Below are positions 56,397 through 64,000 of a stretch of 64,000 nucleotides of DNA, one piece after another. Source of the stretch: Podaxis mareebaensis (taxonomy: Eukaryota; Basidiomycota; Agaricomycetes; Agaricales; Agaricaceae). How positions within the stretch are numbered: the stretch's first letter is position 1; each line of letters starts with the position of its first letter. Position numbers and translations under genes: made by a program. The notes below the pieces were generated by a model. It was given only the letters and a program-made list of their open reading frames with translations, ran no database searches and had not been told where the DNA came from. The stretch is from assembly GCA_018524725.1 (NCBI GenBank), contig JAEUWP010000005.1, positions 1 through 64,000 of the forward strand, given 5' to 3'.

Positions 56397-58288
56397 TCAT
56401 TTGGCGCTCGCTTCAACGATCCGATTAACTCTATCTAAAGTGATCTTCAATACCCGCAAGTCATCCTCCTTTGTTATCGCGAGTGTCTCAGAAGTTCGAC
56501 CACACAGTAGGTCCTGGTGAAGATTTGGAGTAGGATAAGATACCTTGCCTTCTTCGCCTCCCCAGTCAAAATCAATCAGCCATATCCCGCCTCGAGTATC
56601 GCAAACGATGTTCACGTCGCGCAAATCCCCATGGACCAGGCCGCGTTCATGGAAGGATCCCACAAGCTCTTCTAGCTGTACCTTCCAGTCCTCACGATGC
56701 TGTTTGAGGTGTGGGGACAGAGAAATTGGCTCGATATCTGGGAGATACTCCATCACAACACCATACCATCCACCAGAAAGACGTTCACAAGCTAGCAAAG
56801 CCGGTGCACGTCCTTTACCCGCACAAAACTCGTGCAACTCGGCTGAGTACCGTCGGGAAAATTTGACGAGGATGGCTGCTCCATGTTGGTCTTGTGCACG
56901 GTACGAATAGCGGTATGGCTGACTCTGGTGCCATGCTTCCAAGTACCAGATTTCGACGGAGCCAATTTTAGTGATGGCAGGGAGATATGGTGGAGTCGTG
57001 TCGTGGTGGATGGTTGGCGGACGAGAGGATAAATGTTCCTTTATATCAGCATAGATACGGGCTTGGAGGACAGACGCAGCAATAAACGCAGTATGCAAGG
57101 CCTTGCGCTCACGCCCATCGGAGGCTGCTTTGATGCAGGAGATCAACGGTGTCAAGCTAACAAGGCGAAATTTGTGACCCAGGGTTAGCATGGCGTAGAA
57201 CCTAACTTCACAGCCTGAGACACGAAGAAGGTTAACATAGATGACTAAATAAGGATCCGGTGCTCACCTATGATGACTATACCAAGACAAGGGATCCGCC
57301 ATCCCCTAAATAGCTTTTCATCAGTTTTTTTAATTGCATTCTTTTGCGAATGAGCAAGGTACGAAACCAGCTCTGCATCCGGGAGCGAGCTGATACCAGT
57401 CATTCGGTTCTTGATCTCGGCAATCTTGAATGCCACATGATGCAGGCTCTCGCAGTGTCCGTTCGTCCACGCTGAACCAATACATGCTGGGGAAAGACGC
57501 GACTCAGCTATGGGGTTTTTGCGTGCTCCAAAAGATCTTGTTAAGACAATCCAATGCTGCATCCCTCCTGCTATCTTCGCTACTGTAGAATTTGCACATT
57601 GTATCCGCAAACTGATCTACCTCCTTCACAACCTTGAAAACATCGACATCAGAGAGACCATCAACGTCATCCCTACCGTCAACGATGTCAAGAAACAGGC
57701 CGAAACCATTATACAGAAGGGAAATGGGAGGCATGTGATGATCGGGTCGTGGTCGGTCATCGAGGATGTTCTCTTGGGAATTCTGCTGAATCGTTTCATA
57801 GTTGTCGCTTTTCGCGATGGTAGAGGGAGCAATTATGGCAAGCTTGTTACGCTTTCGCTTCTCAAGTTCAGAAGATGATGCCGAGGGAGAACGGGGACGC
57901 TTAGCTGCACAGGATTAAATAGTAAGGGCATCAGCAGGCGGCAAACGACAAGCTGCAGGTAGGGTTCACCAGTGGGCCTAAGCGCGATAACATGGACATG
58001 ACGCTTTTGAGGACCGGGGAAGACCTCTGAGATCTCGTCAAGAGGCGAGGAGAGTACTTGTGAGTTGACAATGCTGAGGGGATCTCGCGCTTTGTCCAGC
58101 TTGTCCAGGGGAAGTGAAACCTTGACGAGTTGTATGTCCTTGTCGCTGATACTCGCAAACTCGGGCGGGTTTCTTGCTTTTATCAACTGCTTGAGGATGC
58201 TGACAGACTCGTCTGCCGATATTTCGATTTGAAAAACCTTGTCGGCCCCATCGCCAGAAATGAGGCAATTGAGTGTGGTCATCGACAT
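56397..58288 (-). pseudogene. Crinkler-type protein with C-terminal kinase-like domain, one-base frameshift
   Basis: Three exons (58288-57970, 57904-57268, 57214-56397; introns of 65 and 53 nt) sum to 1774 nt, one more than a multiple of three. The N-terminus (MSMTTLNCLISGDGADKVF; VSILKQLIKARNPPEF; DIQLVKVSLP; RHVHVIALRP) is the ubiquitin-like Crinkler N-terminal domain. The middle has a basic linker (AKRPRSPSASSSELEKRKRN) and VFKVVKEVDQFADTMCKFYS. The C-terminus is kinase-like with YRYRAQ-type N-lobe pieces, VHGDLRDVNIV catalytic loop and IDFDWGG (DFG position). Exon 2 changes frame within a short A run at 57530-57533 (plus strand). ATGs at 58312 and 58282 are alternative starts. The frameshift makes the gene non-functional unless it is a sequencing error or is bypassed. 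Confidence 0.75.
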
Positions 58289-59864
58289 AGTGGAGTGGAG
58301 AGAAGTGGACAACTATTCTTTCTGAAACCGTTGGCATTCAACGAAAGACGCGGCAGAGTTTTAAAACTCACGTGCCCCAACGGTCATCAGGCTTCAGCAG
58401 TTCAAGTGATTATGATTGGGTGCGGCGGAACGGCACCCGGCAAGACTTGCCCTTGCCCAGTTTCCCTGGACCTTGTCGCACCCAAAGCTAGAGAATAAGG
58501 CAGTGTTCCATAACGCAGCATCTGCAGTATCACTCAGCATGGCTGTCATTGGCTGTGGAGCATGGTGAGTATCTTGAGTGACAGCAGAGTCAAGGCTGGA
58601 ATCGGCTGAGGAATCACCCTGTACGTTCAATAATGACACCATCATCTGGGCCCCTGAACGACCAGGCGTATATATGATCTCCACTTATTTTATTCTCCAG
58701 CCGCAACTCAGCAGAAGCATCTAGCTGAACAGTGACCAAGGCAGACAATAGCAAGTGCTAGAGCCTGCTGAAGCACTTTACGGCGGGATAATCATACCAC
58801 AACGTTTACACAGCTGGGAAATAATCTCTGAACGCCTAGTACCTACATTAGAAACATTCAATATTCGTTACCCCACCCAATTGGAATTTGAGTTATTTTT
58901 ACAACTAGTCTATTCTCATGAATTTCTGTATCATGCGGCAACACTCACACTTCTTACAGCGTTGTATTGACATCGAAATTCGAAGTCATAATTAATTGCT
59001 CCGAGCTACTAGGCCACAAGCAGCTTCTCCTGCGTACGTGGCAGAATCACACCGTGCACCCACCAGTTGGAAATAACTTCGCTCCTCACTGGCAGGCAAG
59101 CTTCGGATTGATAGACTGACGGCTGGCAACAATTAACGATGAAATAGTACAGACAGTACCCTCTGTGCCTTTCCACTAACCATTCCTTTCCCTTTGGAAG
59201 CCGTAACTCAGGAAATCAACATTTATAAAGCCGATGTGACATTGAAGCTTCATTTCAAATTCCGGCTCAATTCTGTTCATCTGCATACACAGATACTATT
59301 CCGAACTTTGAATCCCCACAACGAACATGCCCACCGCCCGACCTCTCAGTATGCGTTCTCTCCTTCGAACCATCGCGTATGCCGCACCCGTATGGAGAGA
59401 GCATATAACATATAAAGCCATCTATTGCACGTGCACCTCGGCTAAATGGTGGCGTAAGTTGCAACTGTCAGTCGTCGTTATCTGCAAAACCATGTGGGTT
59501 CATCGGCTACGTCCATACACATACAAGATGGGTTGTGTCTTTTCGCGCACTCGTGGGGAATTCCATTTCGGCATAAAGCAGAAGTGAGAAGTGCCTTCTC
59601 AAAGGCCGCGCCATAGGGTAAGGCGGGATCCGAAACGATAAGAACAACACTCGAACGTCGAAGCAACGGATACAGTTGTTATCACAATCTTTCTATGTCC
59701 CACTTTTGAACGTGTGCTTCGTCGATTCCAAGCAGTAATGCTCAGCACTTGTCCTGTGCCACATTTGGGGATCAGATCTATCACAGAGTTGGCCTACAGG
59801 GTTTTGTGACCATGATACTCTTCGGCTACATTGCTGATTCAGTACCCATAATTACAATCAAAGA
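58289..59864. other. Intergenic region, no supported gene
   Basis: The first part is the Crinkler promoter. Short frames (for example 58755-58970 plus) lack features. Nothing else supported. Confidence 0.45.
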
Positions 59865-59990
59865 TATAAACCACAAATGGCATGGCAGAATCCTCACGAA
59901 CTCGTCCATTGATACAGGCTTGACTAAATTAACATGAAGTGGCTGGCTACTCTCGCATACAGAACGTCGGGGTCGCAAGAGTGGAAATAA
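59865..59990 (+). pseudogene. Remnant of a GH25 muramidase promoter and signal peptide
   Basis: GATATAAACC at 59863-59872, 69 bp before ATGAAGTGGCTGGCTACTCT at 59934, matches the arrangement of the intact GH25 gene (GATATAAAGA at 61229, 64 bp before ATGAAGTGGTTGGCTGCTCT at 61295). About 21 of the first 24 bases after ATG agree. The frame stops soon after (a TAA about 55 nt on) and no later GH25 exon is present, so this is a broken 5' fragment. Confidence 0.6.
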
Positions 59991-61230
59991 TCAGTGCATG
60001 TAGGCAAATCCATACTTATAAAAACCGTTAAGCTGGGAGTCTACTTATTTTGATTTTGTGACGACCTGGCGGAATTTAGCATGCAATCCTAGGTAACTTA
60101 GCAACATCTCAACCAATGCTCGACGGCATGCTTGTCCCCCCCCCCCTTCTATGTTTTCTGAGCCATGTGCATCTGCTTCTCCATCGGCAGCCGGCTGCGT
60201 GAATCTTTGCTTCGTTAATTGTGGCCATTGTTTAAAATAAGTTGACCATGTCGTTCTCGCTGCCATTGTGCGCTTACGGTACAAGTTCACGGGAGATAGA
60301 AGTCTAACGCAAGAAGACACCAAGACATGAAGAGTGTAAACCTGGGTAAGCCCGCGTGGTCTCTCTTTATCCTCTTCGCAACAGGGACTGCGGGAACATC
60401 TCCGAAGCGTGAATCACTTTGTTCTCCCCCCAGAGTCAGTGCGATAGGTAAACCTCCAGTTGATGGTTATCTGACGCCCATAGTTCTGACTAATCTTGCT
60501 GTCCTTATCTTTCTGCAAGGTTGCACAACCGCGAAACGCACGGTGGTCCCTCAAGGCCTTATCCATAAGTTTTTCGGCGTTTTCCGTCAATTCCACCATG
60601 CGAGCTGGTAGGAGCCGGCTTGCCCACGTTGGTCTCTGGAGCATCAGAATCCCGAACACACCTCTTAAGGAAATCTTCCTTATCTTCTACGCGCATGACC
60701 TATTCTCTCCAGAGTGCGTGACTTGGCCTCATAACAAGTGAGAAATTTCGGGACGCCTGCGCACATGCACGACTGTTCGCCGACCTGTTAGAAGAATATG
60801 GGGCCACTATCATTCACGCATATTCATCATTCCCTTAGGAACGTAGACCAATCCCGACTTTACACCATATGGCTTCTAAGAATAACTGGATGGCGGGATG
60901 AAGGTGAGAGATGATTATCACCGCCTTTTGCATTGGATTTCGGTATAGTTTTGAGCAGCGTGGGTTTCTGAATCACAGGCGCCGTTGGCGACAATGTGCC
61001 CTTTGTCCAGGTGTGCAAAAAGACTCGTGGCTCTGTGATGAGGAGCTTCGTGCGTTGCCCTTGAAAATCCCTGACGTGATCATGTGGTTGCCATGATATT
61101 GAAGGTATTCGCTTAGCGGAAAAATTGCACATAACCACATTGCGACATGGTACGCACCTGCCAGATGTGTACTCAAACTTCTGGCGGCATCTTTCTTTTC
61201 GTCATTTTTAGAGTGGATCATGCGGGAAGA
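59991..61230. other. Intergenic region upstream of the GH25 gene
   Basis: Contains a 13-C run near 60138-60150 and overlapping frames on both strands (60327-60611 plus, 60414-60659 minus) that I cannot assign to a gene. The last bases hold the GH25 promoter. Confidence 0.45.
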
Positions 61231-61237
61231 TATAAAG
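61231..61237 (+). promoter_or_regulatory. TATA box of the GH25 gene
   Basis: TATAAAG at 61231-61237 lies 64 bp upstream of the ATG at 61295, a usual distance for fungal secreted-enzyme genes. The remnant at 59865 has the same layout. Confidence 0.65.
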
Positions 61238-61294
61238 AGGCACTAGAACTGAGGATAGAAACCAACGAGCTCTCCTGTTCGAAAAAAAAATACC

Positions 61295-62280
61295 ATGAAG
61301 TGGTTGGCTGCTCTCGCTCTCGCTCTCCCCGCCATCGTCTCTGCTGCTCCTCAGGGGATCGACGTTTCCAACTGGCAAGGGACCGTTAACTGGGCTCAGG
61401 TCAAGGCCAACGGTGTCGAGTTCGCCTACATCAAGGCTACCGAGGGTACCGGTGCGCATTGATCTTTTAGATCGTAGAACCCAGTCGGGGAGCTTAGAGC
61501 CATTGACGCGTAGGCTACAAGAGTCCTTCCTTCAGTTCCCAATACACGTATGTCCTCGCTGTTTCACGTGAAGTATCATGATACTCACCAGAATGATAGT
61601 GGTGCTACCAACGCTGGTTTGATCCGTGGTTCCTACCACTTCGCCCGCCCCGATGTCTCTTCTGGTGCCACCCAGGCCAACTACTTCCTGGCCAATGGTG
61701 GCGGCTGGAGTGCTGACGGTATCACCCTTCCCGGTGCTCTCGACATCGAGTGTACGTACTCCCATTTTGCAAGAGCATACCCTATACTCAACGGCGTTCG
61801 AACAGACAACCCGTACGGCGCTACCTGCTACGGTCTCAGCCAGTCTGCTATGGTTGCTTGGATCAAAGACTTTTCCAACACCTACCACTCCAAGACTGGT
61901 CGTTATCCCGTGATCTACACTACTACCGATTGGTGGAAGACCTGCACTGGAAATGCTAGTGGTTTCCAAAACGACAACCCCCTCTGGATTGCTCGTTACG
62001 CTTCGAGCATCGGTGAACTTCCCGCCGGCTACTCGTCAGTGCTATCTTTAACACTGGTTATCACCGAGATGGTCATACTGATTTCGGCTTGGCTTGTTCA
62101 CGTGTAGTTACGCCACCTTCTGGCAGTACGCCGATGCTGGCTCCAACGGACCCGGTGACCAGGATCTCTTCAACGGCGACAGTGCCGGTCTTGGGCGGTA
62201 CGTGATACTTGTGATTGTATTGGAGCGGAATCATTTTCTAAATTTGGGACTATTCTTATAGCATGGCCAGGGGTTCATAG
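61295..62280 (+). CDS. GH25 muramidase (secreted lysozyme)
   Basis: Six exons (61295-61451, 61514-61547, 61600-61751, 61806-62034, 62108-62197, 62262-62280) sum to 681 nt, 226 aa. A signal peptide ([19 protein letters not shown]) precedes the GH25 fold: GIDVSNWQG with the first Asp, [34 protein letters not shown] (split by an intron) with the catalytic Dx[29 protein letters not shown] and TFWQYAD. It hydrolyses bacterial peptidoglycan and acts outside the cell. All catalytic residues are present and the length fits the small fungal GH25 enzymes. The 61548-61599 intron has two possible acceptors; the one ending GATAG keeps the frame and gives SSQYTGATNAG. A dead 5' copy lies 1.4 kb upstream. 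Confidence 0.93.
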
Positions 62281-62600
62281 ATACCCAGCATATATTGGAA
62301 GAATGGAGTAGGCGTGGGATCAACCACTATACCCTCACCACCCTTTGCATAAGTTTGTACTAAAGTTGGTTATTGTGTATATGTACTTTTGAGTCACGAA
62401 AGCTGTCGTTGGATCTTTGATATGAGTATGAAAGGGGAATGACGGGTGCTTGTTTAATGTTGGAGTATAGGACACCACTTCTTGATGTAGGTGCTGTATT
62501 TGAAAGCACGGACCTCGTCACCACGAACACTGCCCTAATCCTTGAGCAGGTTTTAAGTACCCCTTTTTAGGCTTACATCTCAATCACCACCATCATCACC
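62281..62600. other. Short intergenic region between GH25 and YVH1
   Basis: Holds the 3' end of the GH25 transcript and the promoter of the phosphatase gene. No further feature identified. Confidence 0.4.
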
Positions 62601-64000
62601 ATGATGAACGAAGTTATTCCGGGGCTCTGGATTGGCGACCTCCCGAGTGCCATGAATGTCGAGAAACTCAAGGCGAATAATATCTTTAGTATCCTTTCTG
62701 CGATGCGTGGGCGGATTACGGTACATGAGGTACGTACGTTATTCGGATCATAGCAGCACACTTGACCTGTTCCTGACGATACCGATGCTCTCTCCCGAAC
62801 TCTTTTACTTTACAGACGTTCATTCGACACCAGATTTTGATTGACGATACTGAAGATGCGGATATCCTTACGCACTTGTTGCCATCCATTCACTTCATTC
62901 AGGCGGAATTGGACAAAGGGCGGGGCGTGCTCGTGCATTGTCAGGCGGGCGTCAGTGAGTACAAACCTCACTTATGTCGTTAATCTGGTATCTTGACGAG
63001 TATAGGTCGCAGTGCGACAATCATCGCCGCGTACCTGATGTATAGCAGGAACCTCGACCCAGAAGGAGCTCTTGAACTCATTCGCAATGCCCGCCCGTAT
63101 ATCGAGTGTGTATCCCAGGCCTGATTCGGAGCCGGTCCCGATGACTCATGCATCCGCTACAGCCCTAATCCCAATTTTCTGCAGCAGCTCGAGGTGTTTC
63201 ACAGAGCCCACTACAGAATCTCAAAGAAGGAGAAAGATATCCGGCGGTACTACCTCGGACGGACTGTCGAGGAGGTTATGAGTACGTACCTCCCTTTATC
63301 TTATCAGCTGCCCAAGATTGACCGTTATCATCTAATCACAACTTCGATTCGACTTTCTTCGTCTCATTCCGCTCTCTTCACCCTTTCTTTCCATCTTCAG
63401 ACGGCGACGGAACCATTTCTAAACCCGACATGTTCGCAAGCTATCCGCTGACACCTTCCGAATCCACACCATCTACTCCGTCGCCCGCCCCCCGTCGGCG
63501 TATCCGATGTAAAATGTGCCGTCAAGAACTCGCCACGCGCGAACACATGCTCGATCATGGCCAATTGGGACCCGCGACCCCTGCTGCCATGACACCTGCG
63601 GTGTCAAGAAGACCATCAGAGGTAGTTCAACAACGACCGTCTTTTGGGCAATCTAGTGCTGCCGTGACTCCTGGTATGGCCGCGCAACGGAGACCATCGA
63701 GATCGCGGTTGTCGTTTAGCAGTGGACTCGGAGATACATTGACGATGTCGACTATTGACCCGGCTGGAGCGGGGACGGGAAGTATTGCTGAAGAACCTGG
63801 ATCCGGAGCTGAGACGGCGGCTGCGCCCTTAGTCAGTGCAGAAAGGCTAAAGAATTTCAGGACTGTGTCAAGAGGGATGATGGACTCATCTTTGACGATG
63901 ACATCTGCTGTTGAAGATGATGACGACGAAGAAGACGACGACGGAACTCCACCGGCACACATTCACGTTGAAGCTGCCAAGTTGTTGGGGCGGAGGTTGT
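62601..64000 (+). CDS. YVH1: Dual-specificity phosphatase YVH1/DUSP12 family (partial at 3' end)
   Basis: Starts MMNEVIPGLWIGDLPSAMNV; an ATG at 62604 is also possible. Exons join across introns 62730-62815, 62955-63005, one around 63107-63162, and one around 63283-63400. The phosphatase core includes the signature VHCQAGVSRSAT (HCX5RS, split by an intron at the Ser), AYLMYSRNLDPEGALELIRNARP and NFLQQLEVFHRAHY. Downstream is the Cys-containing segment RIRCKMCRQELATREHM, the start of the YVH1 zinc-binding C-terminus, then Ser/Pro-rich and acidic stretches (DDDDEEDDD) to the window end. YVH1 releases Mrt4 during maturation of the large ribosomal subunit; the catalytic activity is often dispensable. 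The gene continues beyond 64000. Confidence 0.9.

Noticed and set aside
58755..58970. Plus-strand 71-codon frame as a small protein
   Set aside because: No homologous pattern or start context; length expected by chance.
60138..60150. Run of 13 C as a functional G-quadruplex
   Set aside because: A single homopolymer run does not by itself show a quadruplex or a role.

Overview
The window is nuclear DNA of a filamentous basidiomycete, most likely an Agaricomycete. Genes are split by many short introns (mostly 49-82 nt, GT...AG). The families present are typical of mushroom-forming fungi: a 7TM protein of the DUF6533 type, a Crinkler-like protein with a kinase-like C-terminus, a NACHT (STAND) ATPase, a GH25 muramidase, a class 3 lipase, a multi-exon P450, Ty3/gypsy and LINE retroelements. 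All gene models below were built by eye. For several of them (SEC24, F-box, GH25, 7TM, Crinkler) I checked that summed exon lengths agree with the reading frame.

Layout. 1-550: a 34-bp tandem satellite and a large hairpin. 0.9-4.2 kb: SEC24 (COPII coat). 5.6-6.7 kb: a 7TM gene with an in-frame stop. 8.5-11.7 kb: COG3 (Golgi tether) on the minus strand, head to head with an F-box gene (11.7-12.9 kb) with only 26 bp between start codons. 13.3-15.6 kb: cytochrome P450. 15.6-25 kb: gene-poor, with two low-complexity proteins (19.5 and 23.3 kb). 25-37 kb: an accessory patchwork of duplicated and broken genes: a DUF6533 7TM gene and its partial copy, a lipase remnant carrying a young 830-bp element with ~240-bp inverted repeats and a target-site duplication, NACHT fragments and one large NACHT gene. 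37.5-47.6 kb: one complete Ty3/gypsy element with both LTRs, into which two 5'-truncated LINEs have inserted; it is riddled with CpG-to-TpG/CpA damage. 48.6-51.3 kb: another NACHT fragment and an intact lipase, sharing sequence with the 28-32 kb patchwork. 51.4-58.3 kb: a DUF4140/DUF4139 protein, a small DUF5648-repeat protein and a Crinkler-kinase gene with a one-base frameshift. 61.3-64 kb: GH25 muramidase and a YVH1-type dual-specificity phosphatase that runs off the window.

The core genes (SEC24, COG3, YVH1) are conserved housekeeping functions in secretion and ribosome maturation. The middle 25-51 kb is repeat-rich and looks like a site of repeated duplication, insertion and methylation-linked decay. 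I found no evidence of a metabolic cluster or of a wholly new system. The most distinctive items are the long-inverted-repeat element enclosing an integrase-like ORF, and the gypsy/LINE nest in which a target-site duplication records the order of CpG decay.
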